From positions 15,509,876-15,573,875 of the forward strand of contig NC_067115.1 of the NCBI RefSeq assembly GCF_021347895.1: 64,000 nucleotides of DNA, in the 5' to 3' direction. Positions 33,225 to 46,800 of the stretch are shown one piece after another; position 1 is the stretch's first letter, and every line of letters starts with the position of its first letter. The notes beneath the pieces are model-generated. The model saw only the letters and a program-made list of their open reading frames with translations, did no database searches and was not told the origin of the DNA. The position numbers and the translations under genes were made by a program. This stretch comes from Acanthochromis polyacanthus. Taxonomy: Eukaryota > Chordata > Actinopteri > Pomacentridae.

Positions 33225-36200
33225 TATTTTAGAGACTGCCATATAGTTTTAACCTCTGGGACCAGCTAATGCCCTGGATGGGTATTTGCGATGTTGCAAT
33301 TCTTCAGGGAGGATCATGGAAAATACATTATACGCAGAGGGTCACTGAAAACATATTACTGTAGTCAGAAATCTTCCATGCACCTTCCCCCAAAACTCCC
33401 CCTCAGGATCACTCTGCTAAAAACATCTGTGAATAGAAAAAGCTGACTGAGCAAACATCTTGTAGCACTTATAGCATCAGTCAGTACCCACAGCTAAACG
33501 GATTGTAGATGTTTGAAACATCTCAGTAGTTTAAGCATTGATTGAATCTCTGCCACACATAGAGCATGAGATGCACAAAAGAAAGCAAAACCAAAGAATT
33601 GGGGAAAAAAAGAGTACTTCTTCAAAAATGCATGTTGATTATCAAATGTACATTCAACTTTCCAATCTCACGGAAAGAGAGAAAAGCTGTGATTGACAGG
33701 AGATGAAGTGGCTCCATTATTGAGTGCCATCTTCAAAGCAAAGCCCACCATAATTATTGAATAAATGATTAAATATATCGTATTTATTAAGGGAGGATAA
33801 ATATTTTAAAGCTAAATCCACTTCTCCTCAATGGTTCCCGACCTTTCCTAGCTGGAATTTAGCTTGAAATCGCGGTCTTCGTTATTGCTTGTATGTGTGC
33901 GCAGGCAGATTTTCTCAGTGGATCGCTGATTCTGTCTTTTTGTGTTGTTTAAGTACATGACTTACTGTGAGTTAAAACTGGACAGGAAGTTGTATGCATG
34001 CGCCACACGATGTGCAGAGGCTTTATTTTGGGAACAAGACATAAACACCTCAAGGAGTTCCATGGACCAGAAATCAATCAGCTGCGACAGCTCTATTGTG
34101 GAAAGTACTTGAGTCCTAAATAAATCAAAGACTGGGTGAGGTTTACAGCCCCACGACAGTGAAGGAAGAGGAAATAACACTGTTCACTTCAGGGTGAGGA
34201 GAATGAGAGACGACGTGTTTGTGTGTACTGAGGATGGGTGGGGTGTCGATATTGCACAAAAATAGTGACGCTTCTCATGAGCAAAATGCAATTAGGCCTG
34301 TGATATGAATCAAATGTTGTTCCTGCTGTAGTTATAGCTGGCATTCCCCTCATGTTAAATGATCTCACACACAGATTGAATCAGACTTTGTAATGTTAAC
34401 CGGTTTCCTTTGTACTTCAAGACAACAGTGTGACGTAACTGTAATCAGCTGACACACTTCAGCATTCCTTTGCTCTTTGTTCTACCAAGAGACATTGAGA
34501 AATTGAAACCAAAGCCATGGAGTGGTTATTGACATTCATAGCAAACTGTCTGATCAATGTGAATGCTAATTTTAACTATTTCCTCAATCCTAACAACAAA
34601 TCTACAAGGAAAACTACTTATTTTTACCCTTTATCTCAGTAGATGTTAACCAAAGTCAAAGCTTTTTACAAACACAGACAAACAAAGGTGTTTCAGCTTC
34701 ATCTGCGGACCCAACATTGTAGTTGTGTGTGTTTATTTGGAACACTTGGACGATGGTTCGGCTGCTCTTGGTGAACTTTTCCCATCATCCCCGTTCTCCT
34801 GAGGCTCGAGATCCCCAAAGAGTTGTCGCACAGAAGTTCCGCCTGCTTCAAAAACACACGTCCTGCAGGCTGAGTTTCTGCTACAGAATGCAGATGACTG
34901 ATGGCTCATTAATTCTTAATATATGTAACAGGAATAGAAGAAGACAGAGATAGATGCTGATTCCTCAGACACTTGGCTCAGCCTTCCATAACTGCTCATA
35001 ACTTGTCAGCTCATCTGCTAGAAAAGTGCCACTGCTGCACCTTTCAACCGTAAAGCGATTTCTCCTCGACCCCGCGCAGTATCTTTCCATCAAACTATCT
35101 TTAGTCTCCACATCTTAAACATCCTTGTCTGACGGGAGGAGCTGCACTGAATTTAAATGACTATGAGAGAGGAGATTGATGTAGGAAGCCAGAACCACAG
35201 AACATATTAAATACTGATGTGTATGACCACTAATTATCTAAAAGACTGTGTGTAGGAAAAGGGAAGAGCATGCTTGAGAAGGTGAATTAATGACAGAATC
35301 AAGCCACTTTAGGCCCTGCATCGATTAATGTGACGTCCATTTTATTATTATTAAAGCTTTTGTATTTGACACTGGAGCCTTACTTCAAAACTAGTCATTA
35401 ATACTTTTCTTTTTGTAACCGTGAGCCTGTCTCAAATCAACTGATTGAGTTGAGACATAGATGGAATATGTCTTCCTTCTATGACTTAGGTTGTGTCCAC
35501 CGATGGAGAACCGTTCCAGTTTTTAGTTTGCAAACTAAAACTCAGATATCACCAAAAAATGGTGTATATTTCCACAAATTTATCCAAGCACCGCTGTACA
35601 ATGTAAGTAGCTGCACAAACAGGGATAAGAAAACACCAGCTAGGTGGTGAACTGCATTGTTTGACTGGAAACCTTCAAAATTTCAATAAAATCACTTGTT
35701 CTGCTTCAATAGACTTACCAACCACAGCTGTACAAGATGGATGTGCAAGACGACCGATGCTCAGCTGTGGGAGCAGTTCATGGAACTCTTCAGAAATATA
35801 ATTATATCTGAAGCTTCCTTGAGTTTTAAAGAACTGTCATTTGGCTGTACCGGTTCAAAGCAGGTTTGCATCTCACTGGGAAGAGTGGCAAGCGAGAAAC
35901 CTGTTGGTATCGCTACAGTTCGTCACTTTGTCCAGGATTTTTGCAGCACTGTGATCAAATTGCTGCTCTCATTGCACATTAAATTACAAGATGCTGAAAA
36001 TTTAATGGAAATGTCTACTTATTTCAAACACCACAATGCATCGACGCATTTGACTGCAGCACATTTGGCACCAAAGCAAAGGTACCACTGTAATCAGAAA
36101 AGGTGTCATTCAGCGATATAGCAGGGTGTTGTTGATGGAAAAAGTCTTTTCTAAGATGTCAGTTGGCCTTGCTGAGAGTGTGCACGATGTAGAAGTGCTG

Positions 36201-36599
36201 AAACAATTCCATTTGTGGGAAGTCATTTTTCAGTCACTGTAAAATCACGATCTAAGGCCACAGGTCACCACTTAATACTGCAGGAGAGTCTGTTTAACAA
36301 CAGACGTGGCTGATGAAGCCCATGACACAGGCAGACTGACTCTACAGCAACAGAAGTTGAAAGCAAGGCCGAGCAGCACAGGGGCAATTGCAGAGACCAC
36401 TTTTGAAGACCCTTAAGGTAGATGGGGGTGAGTACTTGAAAGAAATGGCTGCCATTTTAATGTGACCCCGAGCTGCTGTGTGCTGCACAATAGCTGTAAT
36501 GAAACAGGGTCGCCTTTTGGAAGACAACCCAGTGCCTGTATGCTGTGAATCCAGTTAGAATCAAGGCACCCATAAGGAGTTGTACATATCTCACTATTT

Positions 36600-37040
36600 T
36601 TTGGTGAAGGTTACTTTAAAGGCATTAGAGGAGATTTAATTTCCTACGACTTTGAACGTAGCATGCGCATGCGCACATACAACCTCTCCCTCACCCCCCT
36701 CTAACCTCCCCCCTCTTAACATTTACGAAGAAACGCCCCCCTCCAGAAACTTGCGTAGCACTCGTGAAGTTGTCTTTTACGGCTGGGTCCCCCTGGATCT
36801 TTATCTGCCATTATGTGAAAAAAGATGACCAAAACAAGTCGCCAGCTAACTACGAAGCTATACCAAAGCAACACATGCAGAAAACACGTAAGTCCAAGGC
36901 GTACGTAATCTACGTAACTAGGCCTGAGCCGGAAGATTTTTGATTGACAGGAAAGGGAGCAAACCAAAGGCCTCGGTCCGAGCACATTGATTGGCTGATG
37001 TTTTTCAGGTCCTGCCATGTCCACAGTTTTTTTTTTTATT
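36600..37040. repeat. GC-rich dispersed repeat candidate
   Basis: A sharply bounded segment with gcatgcgcatgcgcacata, C-rich tracts and several acgta motifs, followed by an A/T homopolymer. It looks like the end of a non-autonomous fish element; the family is not identified. Confidence 0.4.
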
Positions 37041-39414
37041 TTATTCTTTTAGAGACCATACATACAAGTCCACTAAAGGTCAGTATATTCATTTTATGTG
37101 AATGAGACAAATTAAACAAAAAAAAAACATCCTCCATAATGCCTTAAGTTGCAAGCATATATTTGCATGTTTGTTTGTGTAGGTCTGTTTAATGGTCATA
37201 ATAGTTGCTGCAATGCCCATATTGTGTCTCCACTGTCCAAATGATTTTGTTCAATCAACCAAAAAGTTGTTGTTGCAAATATATTTACTAAATTTAAACA
37301 AACTGAACTGTGGTCGACATTTATGAAATGATTTACAAACACCACAAGACATTACAAACAACTTTTAGTATAACAACAATATTAATGTGTTTTGTTCACA
37401 TATCTGGCACGTATTACAACTGTGACTTTCTGAGAATCTCAGCAAAATATCCACAAACCAAATGTTTGGCTGCATATTTGGAGTTGTTCAGTTTGTTTGC
37501 AGCATCCTTCAGATCCTTTCATTTCTAAATGCTCAAGAAAAATATGAGAATTCATGAATTACTGCATGCATTCCAACAGGGAATAATACAACAATATGTT
37601 AAGTATTGTCTTGTCAGAAATGTAAAAGTAAATGCGACACATACTGATATTGTCCAAAACAGATCTTTCACTGGTGAATACATTTTTCTAACTTCCATGC
37701 AGTCAGTAGTTTCTGCTCCTTTAGCAGCTGTGCATGAAAAAATGCAGACACTTGAATTTCACTCACAGTAATCAGTCACAGTAACCACTTTCAGTTCTGT
37801 TTTTATTACGTGCTAGTAGTTTAAGAGGAACTCTGTGCAGTTCATCAAAATGTTAAGGGGAGACATTTGAAAGATGTACAGACACAAACTTGATTCAGAT
37901 CATGTGTGTGATGACTGGAATATCGAGGTGCCCACATACTGTAGGATGACTAAAAAACAGCCAGTACAAATGTCACAATGTGTGCAGCTCTCCTACTAAT
38001 ATTTCAGTGTGGAAAGTACATAAAACGCCAATCTAACTTGTCGATTCTTATCCACCCAGCACCAGGTCAGGCATTGATGCCAATAAGAAAATGAAACGGG
38101 GCAAGATTTACTGCAAGATAAAACTGTGATTTTTCTTAAAAACCTATAACGCACACACAACATTATCAGTATATTCAGTAACAGACAGTGGAAAACATAG
38201 AATATTCTAAATGCTATCCCAATCAACACCTGCTGCAGCTGCTGAACAATGGCTAATGTGGTTAGCTTGGTCATTTTTATTAATTTGCTTTTTTTAACGT
38301 AACAATACACAAATGCACTGGGTTGCAAACTTTCTCAAGTGCATAAACTCATTCATCTAACATATGCAGTGCATTTTGCAACCGTAAAACATGATGTAAT
38401 CTAATTTTGGTGCAATATTATAACATATTTTTAGTCTAGGGTTGGTTGTGACAGTAAACATTATGTCTGACGGAGCTACTTCTGCGGATGAAAGTCTAGA
38501 TAAAGTCTCATTTTAGCTTCGAGTTTAAAAGACATGATTTGCTTTATTAAAAATATAATCTGTGGTGTTGGAGCTTGAACCAAAAAAGAGAATAAAGGTT
38601 AAGAAACTGCATCAATTTAAGCTATTGTTTTTCTTTTAACCTGTCTATTGTGAGGCCCTGAACTTTATGGAAATACACCTGAGGCATTTCAGTGGGAACT
38701 CGTGGTTCATGTACCTTGCAAGTAGAAAAAACACACTGTAAAACTAATTTGCCTGCACACAGAAATTCACACTTCTGGAGCAGATCCACCAAGAATCCTC
38801 TGAGCTGAGAATCAACATTATCTAATGATGAGCTATAAAGTCAAACAGATGCTGGTCAGTGGATCCTCCGAAGGCCTCTGCAACATTTCTGTCCTTTTCA
38901 TTATTTATTTTTAAATATTTTTTGCTGTGTTAGTGCATTTTGCACAACATTCGGTAAAGGTGTGTATTTTGACGGGAACTTTGAAGTTTTTGGTACCAGC
39001 TGCCATAAAACATTAATGATACACCAAGAACACCAAAAAAGTAACACCCAGGGCCTTAAAGATAACAATGACCCCCAGTGAAACCCATTTAAACAGCTGT
39101 GTTGTTAGGTTTTCATTCTGGAGTTTTGGCGTCAAATTTGCCATTTTTGTTGTTTTCCACCAGATTGTGTCATTTCTTCATATTTGGCCTATGGTGCAAA
39201 TACAGGCATTTTTATTTTTGCTCAGTCTTTACTGTGCTATAGCGCACTGCAGACCAATGGAATAAATGTATACAACTGAAACTGTCTGGGTGTATTGGTA
39301 GGACCGCTAGATTGTAGTCTCTCTCTCACACATTCAGACATCAAGATTCAATAGAATATGATCAGACCACAAAGGTGCAGAACATTTGTGTAATACTGGA
39401 GGCTTTTGAGCTTT

Positions 39415-39429
39415 GATGACGTGTGTGTC

Positions 39430-39460
<31 letters not shown>

Positions 39461-39461
39461 T
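39415..39461. repeat. (TG)n/(GA)n microsatellite
   Basis: A TG run followed by GA units and a G-rich stretch. Confidence 0.9.
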
Positions 39462-41367
39462 GGGGGGGTGTATCTTTGTAGTGATGTACTTTTGTTCCTA
39501 CAAGCAGGTGTATGTAATCACACGTCCATCTGAGCTGAGAGCCGGCTGCTGTCATAGAGTTGTTTCCCGCCATTCACTCTGTACAGCGCACAGAGGTAAC
39601 ATGTAAGCTTGACTTTGATATAGCATTTCAAAAGGCCCTTGGCAATTTCCCTTTACTATATGCACACATAAACCTATAGAGAGGTCTATACACAAGCACA
39701 AGTTCAGTCCTTAGGTGACAAAAATGTAGCGCATCGTTAGCATCCCAAAGATGGCACTGCTGTGAAAACCCAATTTAAAAGTCTGACTTTTACTGATCTT
39801 AGTAGATTTGACACCATCAGTGAGTTTACACAAGCGCTACTCCTGCTGAGGTTTGGTCATTTCATATCTCACCTGGAAAGATGGAGAAAAAGTTGACAAC
39901 TTAAAAAGCTCTGGAGATACTCTGCTGCTGACAACGAGCAAAACTCAAATGACTCTGACACTGAGGATGAATGTTTATCAGTCTATAAAATGTTTACTTT
40001 TTTTAACCTTTAAGGAAAGATAACAGGCCAGTCAGAAGATAAAACAATTGACAAGGATAAAGCACAATAGCTGTCATTTTATGTTGGCTTTAAACTTTCA
40101 AGCGAGACTTCTTAATTTTATACTTGAAAATAATGTAAATAAGATAAAATGTTGTTGCTTATCACTGACATATTCCAGAATGTGACAATATATTTAATTT
40201 TTAATGTGTTTTTTTAATTAAAAATCAATGGTGCCTTTATGAACAAACTTGCATTTAGAAGATTACAATTCTGTAAGCAAATGAATATTTGGTAGTTATG
40301 ATCAAGACTGATGATGGTTAAAATAAATTTGTCATTAAAAGTGGAAAATAGCATTAATATAAAATAATTCTGAGGCAGTTTTTTGACAAGGGCATTTTGT
40401 CTTTAAGGCTCCAGATGTGAGCACAATGAAAATAAGACACTATCAGTGTTGCTGCTAATTATTTGCACATCCCAGACTGTTCTAATTAGCACTTATTCAA
40501 TAAAAAATAATTAATTTTTCAATTTTTTCATAAAAAAGAACAATGGCATCAGTAAACAAACAGACATTTATAGGGTTCAAATCCAGAAAAATAATGAATA
40601 TTCGATAGCTGTGATCAGGGGTGGATTTTGGTTAAAAGAAAAAAGTCATTGAACGTGAAAAGTAAAATGAATGTTGTAACCATTTTAAACTGATTTGGTA
40701 TTTGAAGGGTTAAATCCCTGCTCTTATCTCCTCTCTCATGCTGTGGTCTGTATAAACAGTAGCACTCTTCTGGAGAAATGTGTCCCCAGAGACTCTGCAG
40801 TGTTTGCTCAGGGTTTCATTAATGACAAACAGTTTGGCCAGTCTACCAATTACCCCATTAGGCTGTTTATGTGTGTATCGAGGGTCAGGGTTAAAATTGG
40901 ACATGCAGTAGTTGGAGTTCAGTTTGAGGGAACGAATGTAAACAATGGAAACTCCTCACAAGTCTAGTGAGCCACACGTGTGAGTGTGTGTGCTTCATGT
41001 TTTGGAGCTTATCATCGCAGTATGTTCCTATCTACGGGGATTGAGGAAATTACATAATTTATAATGCAAAGCCATATTTGGCACTGAATTTCAAAGAGCA
41101 GCAGACTGAGTCCAGATTCCCACAGCGACAATTTGAAGGCATCAGTACATTGTAACTTTTTTTTATGGACAGTGCAGAAAATGAAAGCAATTGCATGAAA
41201 AACAGCTGGTTTCTATTGGAATAGATGAAAGTGTAAAATGAAAAGCGAGTTACTGGATCTGCATTTAAGTACTGTCCTTTAATTTCTTATGTGTCTGGCA
41301 GTTCACTCTTTAAGAAACTGTATAATAACAGAAGTACCAGAAGAATCATGTGGCTGTCATGTTGTTT

Positions 41368-41485
41368 CAACTTCAACTTCAACTTTATTATTATTATCCC
41401 ATGGGAAATTTGTTTTTCAGCAGCAGGCAGTACAAGATAAACCATAAACCATAAGACATAAAACATAAGACATACAGACATTAAG
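41368..41485. repeat. Dispersed repeat end with imperfect tandem units
   Basis: cttcaacttcaactttatta followed by cccatgggaaatttgttttt, a wording common in fish repeats. It is followed by imperfect ataaacc / ataagac tandem units. Confidence 0.35.
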
Positions 41486-41572
41486 AAGGTACAAAATATA
41501 AAACTACAGGGAGCAGCCAGTTAACTTATATAGCACATTGAATTAAAATGGGGTACAGTTTTCCTGGTTCTG

Positions 41573-41607
41573 ATGTGTGTATGTATGTGTGTGTGTGTGT
41601 GTGTGTT
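41573..41607. repeat. (TG)n microsatellite
   Basis: GT/AT-interrupted TG run of about 35 bp. Confidence 0.9.
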
Positions 41608-43162
41608 GCTTGTGTATCTTATTCTTATTATTCTTATGGTTTCTGACAGGTGCATTTCACTCCGCATTATACGATGGATAATTGTATTTGTGATAAACTG
41701 AGTCTTGAAAATCTATCTTTAAAGCAGAACAGAGAGAATGCCAAGACTGTGCAAAGCAGTAATTAAATCAAAGGGTGGCTATTTTGAAGAATCTAAAATA
41801 TGAAACATGTTTTGCCTTATTTCACACTTATTTTGTTAACTACATAATTCCATATGTGTTCATTCATAGGCCTTTGTTGAGAGTCTACAATATAAATAGT
41901 CATGAAAATAAAGAAAAAACATTAAATGAAGGTTTGTCTAAACCTTTCACTGGTACTGTAAATCACCACAGTTCTCCCGATTGCACAGACAACCTACAAT
42001 TTTAGCTGCCCTTTAATCAAGTCTGTCTTTTTTCACATTTCACTAACGACAGAGACTGAGAGGCGGAGGAGGGCAAGAAGAAGAAAAAGGAATAAAAGAC
42101 TGTAAGAGGAGGAATTATATGATCATCGGGGAACAAAAAGATATACGTGTGGGGTGGATTTGTGTGGTATGTTAGTTCACGGAAGCAGTGCGAGGCAGAA
42201 TAGTGATGATGGTGAAGAGGAGGAGGAGGATAAAGATGTGAACACCGAGCCCATCCGAATGTTTCATCTGCCTCCTGATGAAGAGGTGCAAAAATAAACA
42301 GCTTCAGGCTTCCTCTTTCCTCCCCAGCAGCAGCAGCAGTTCCCATCAGACGCTGGGAAAGTTATAAGGAGATAATAGAGGCAGCAATTGGGGTACTGAG
42401 AAACCGGGGGAGAGAAAAAATAGTGAATAAGAAGAAATGCAGCAGCTTTAAACAAGTAAAACAAAGAGAGAACAAAAAATAAAAAATAAATGAGTTCTAT
42501 GCTGCAGCTGTTGACAACAAAGCAAATCTATACACACCGTTTATCTGCTTAATTAACTCATGTAGGTTCAGCTCATTAGCAGTTTTTATTCTCTGTGGAT
42601 TCCTGCTCTCTTTGTAGGAATACATTAACAAGGTCACTGACCCTGGAGCCCCACTGCAAAATGAAACAATATTAATTAATAAAGCTTCTTTTTTCAACAA
42701 ATTTAAACAGTAAAATTAATAAAGATTGTTTTTTTATATACCAAAATTCTATCAGATTGACTCCACTAAACATATACTAACATATATAGTTGAAGTGTTG
42801 ACACATGATAATAAACAGCTGATAATTTATCCCCACTAGCTGAAAGTCTCGTAAAGTTAACTTTATGAAGGTGCTGCACTACTAATAAAATGGTTAAGGG
42901 CTTTGGGGACACCGAGGAGTGACAGGAGGATCATTGTAGAGACAAACCTACAACAGTCACATGCCCACTTGCACTTTATTACACTCACCCTGATTAATTA
43001 ATGTTTACACGTGATGATGATTTTTCCTCCCACGTACTGAGAGAGAATATCTCTCCCTCCCACACATGCTGAATACACATTAAAGACACTGTGTCCTTCT
43101 CAGCTACAACAAAATATTCCAGGTCTTTGATGTCTCATGTGCAGGTATTGTACTTAAGTGTA

Positions 43163-43396
43163 CAGCCATGGCCATAAGTTTGGACACAAGTACCATGACG
43201 CTTGTGAATCTTAGAAAATACCACAAAATTGTCACTTACAATATACTTATGTTCTGTAATAGACATCAAAACAGACATAAGTCATGCTGTGTTCAAACTT
43301 ATGGCCATGGCTGTATATTGTAAGTGACAATTTTGTGGTATTTTCTAAGATTCACAAGCGTCATGGTACTTGTGTCCAAACTTATGGCCATGGCTG
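43163..43396. mobile_element. 'cagccatggcc' MITE, compound palindromic form (copy 3)
   Basis: 234 bp flanked by TA. It consists of a 151-bp unit (43163-43313) followed by an 83-bp inverted arm (43314-43396), the mirror image of the copy at 19043-19276. Only scattered base differences are visible. Confidence 0.85.
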
Positions 43397-43412
43397 TATG
43401 TGTGCATATTTA

Positions 43413-43868
43413 TTACCTCCGCCAAGGAGGTTATGTGACACCCGGAGTTTGTCCGTCCGTCCGTCCGTCCGTCCGTCCGTCCGTCCGTCTGTTAGCAAGA
43501 TAGCTCAAAAACACCTGGGCAGATTCAGATGAAATTTTCAGGGGATGTAGACTATGGTAAGAGGAAGAGCTGATTTAATTTTGGTGGCAATCCGGAAAGG
43601 ATCCTGGATTCTGGATCACTTTGAATTTTTTAGTATGTTTTAGTATGTGGTCCAAAATATGACTAAAACATCATAGGTTAGTATGTCGTCCAACAAATTG
43701 GAGCAAGGTGTCCAGATAGCTCAACTGGTTAAGAAGGTGATTAGTAAACAGAACTGTGTCAGAGATGCAGGTTTGATTCCAGCTCATGATCCTTTACTGC
43801 ATGGGTTTCCTGTTTTCCTCTCTAACCTTGGCGGAGGTCTGCACTCTCTGAGTGCTTTTCTAGTTATT
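43413..43868. mobile_element. Non-autonomous element with 'cctccgccaagg' ends
   Basis: Left end acctccgccaaggaggttat, right end aaccttggcggaggtctgca, inverted relative to each other. A GTCC tandem run lies near the left end, with gatgaaattttcaggg inside. It lies directly beside MITE copy 3. A fragment of the same family is at 16010. Confidence 0.6.
43450..43489. repeat. (GTCC)n microsatellite
   Basis: About ten tandem GTCC units inside the element at 43413-43868. Confidence 0.95.
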
Positions 43869-43869
43869 A

Positions 43870-46800
43870 CTCAAGTTTTCCCTCCTGAAAACAGACACAA
43901 AACTGAATCAACACTTTAGTTTCACGCAGGTGTCCACATGCATTTAAATTCATGCCATCCACAAGCAAACACAAAAGCAGTAGTGTCTTCATTTAAGAGA
44001 ACATTATGACAGTTTTGCTTTCATGCTGAGAGTTAGATGCCAGAATTAATACTACTGCTACTTCTCTAAGATATAGAGTATGCATGTATGCATTTCTTTT
44101 TTCAGAGACTGCTGGGAAAATGGGACCACTGAGTCTCCACTGGAGTTTTCTCTCTTTGTCGGACTGCTCATCCTGGGTCTTGGTCTTGAGTTCACTCACA
44201 TATCCTCTCTTTCACATGTTCTTTATATGCAAAACACCTTGCTGTGCTGCTGATAGAAAACTCAAGAACAGGTTTCGACAATGAGGCACCACTCTCTCCT
44301 GTTTTGTCAGTGAATGAAAATTTACAGCCGTGTAAATTTAGTAAAATCTGAGGAAGAATGTACAGCCTCCTTTTTATCATTTTCATAAGACAGGTGATTG
44401 AAATAGATAGCTTTCTTTTCACTTCCTTTTACAATCGCATTAAAGCTAAACTTAAGTAGCTCTGCCTTTATCGTGTGCTCTAAGGATGTTTGAAGCTGCT
44501 ATGATTTAATCCCAATTGTACAGACTGCAGAGCTTAAGTGACACTTCCTGAAAACATTCAGTGTCTCATGATTTTCTATCTCGGCATTCATTCTGTTTCC
44601 TATTTCCCGCCTTCTAATTCTGGAGCAGGTGGAAGGGATCTGAAAGGACCTCCACCTGCTCCAGTTGCATGACCCGATCTTCTCCGCTCATCTGCCTCCA
44701 CTTTACTCTTCAGTTTCCTCTGTATTTATACCACCAATCACCACCATTCAGTCCTTTCCAGATCGTCTTTGGGCACTTCACTTCTGCTTTCCAGCCATTC
44801 TGTTTGGTGTGGCCTGTTTTTGACCTCTGTCTGCAGCTCTTTGAAGTTTAGGTTTTATTTCTTTTGCCATGTCTGCCACCCTTATAAGTGTACTTGTTTC
44901 ATGTGAACTACAAGTTGTCTCCGCCCTGCCTGAGACACAGCGACAAATCTATTCAGCTTTCTTCAAGGGAAAAGATTTTACACCAGGTTCTACAATAGGC
45001 TAAAGAAGTCACCAAAAATGGAGAGAGTCATTTGTTTGGTAGCGTTGGGTAGCAAGCTATCTTAAACCCATCATAAATGTTCCTTTTGTTGCTTGAGGTT
45101 GTAAAACTGTTGGAGTGGATGTTGCTTGGATTCTGGTTAATTTACGCATTTCTCCTTTCCCCTCCATATCTTTTGATAATTAAATGACCATCTTTGCAGT
45201 TTAAATGTTGCAGCAGAAGTGGTCTGTAGATGTTATGCTGGTGTAAAGGAAACTGCTTTGTGAGCTGTGATTTCTTTTCTCATTGCAGTACTTTGAGTGG
45301 TAACAGGGCTTCATATTCAGCCTTCTTCATACTTTAAAGAACCGATCCACCCACTTCTTTCTTTTCATTTGGAAATGCATCACATTACAGATGATAATGA
45401 TGCTGCAGCTGCTCTTCCAATGTGAGTTATTCTTTGATTATACATAAAAACCCACAATAAGCAAAGTAAACTAGAGTTAGTGTGAGGGTTCAGTCAATCA
45501 ATCTTACAAGCTTGTTGATTCTAAAGTTTTCAGCCACATCTACCTGCCTTCCTCAGCTCGATTCAGGTTCTAGTGTTCTGTATGATCTAGACCTCATTGT
45601 CTCTTTCCATTTTGTCATTGTAGCACATTTTATGTTGTAATGTTGTCATACACCATTTTATCTCCATTCTCAGTGTAGATCTTTAAACTGTATCGCCAGA
45701 GATCTTGGAGTGTTGAATGTTTTCTGATAAGTGTTGACTCACTTAAACTGAGTCAAGTGTTCAAACCATTCTGAACTTCAGTAAAGTAAGCCTAAAATGA
45801 ATTAACTTTATGCCCTCATTTACGTTTTTTGTCCAAATTACATCTCGTAAAGTCAGTCACACAGGCATTGGGCTGGAAGAATTAAAAGATATAGGTTAAA
45901 CAAAGACTGGAATATAAATTAGGACAACTGAGAACAAAGAAATAAGGTTACAGAGCAGATTAAAGTGAATGACTGACTTACTGTTTGAGGAGAAAATATA
46001 TTATATCAGGGAAAAGAAAAAACACATAATTATCTGAGGATAAGTGTTTTTTCCCTCTGGTTTATTTTTGTTTACGTGTTCTTTCATTTTGGCTTTTGTT
46101 GTTTTTTAAACCAGTACATGTGCCAAATGGATATCTAAGGCCTTGTTCACACCTAGAAATGACTACCATCTGGTCACATGTGGACAGCTTTTTGTCAAGG
46201 TGTGAATGCACCCAAGACGCACTGAGGATGCAACGAGATCAGATCAGTCGCACCCCGTTTGGAGATGATCTGGGCTTCATGTGGCCATGTTCTGTTTGCA
46301 GTGTGAAGATGAAGGAGTCTAGGGCCATGCTGAAGGATGTGTTCATTTGAGTCTAAAGTAGGAAACCGAGAGCTGATCATTAGTGGTCGCTTGAGACACA
46401 CTAATACCGGGTGTGAACAGGACCTACTACAAGTGGATCAAAGATAAGGATGGTTAGGACACGATGACATTCACTGTCTTCACCAAATAATCTTCAGTCG
46501 CTCACTTTTCCTTTCCAAAGGTCTTTCCCTCAGTAATAAACAGCAGCTTTAAGAAGGTAATGGAGGGTTAGTAGACCACGCAAATTGTGGGGTAAGATGA
46601 GGACAGAGTGACAAAGCAAAAGGTGGATTAAAAGTCTGGTGTTTTCAATCCAAAGCAGAAGTTTTGGCTTTTGTTTTGAAACATTTTAGACTTTTGTAAT
46701 ACTTGTCATCCAAACTGGTCAGCTTTTTATGAAACAAAAGCAAATCTAAGCACTAGACTATGTTTTGATAATGATGCCTCTGAACGTGGAGAATCATGCC

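Larger units (their letters stand above)
33227..43160. other. Intergenic: no gene recognised
   Basis: About 10 kb of mostly unique-looking AT-rich DNA with few repeats. The longest frame (35696-36121) has no recognisable motif. Conserved non-coding elements could be here but cannot be told from one sequence. Confidence 0.45.

Noticed and set aside
35696..36121. 141-codon frame
   Set aside because: Mixed composition but no recognisable domain and no exon borders.
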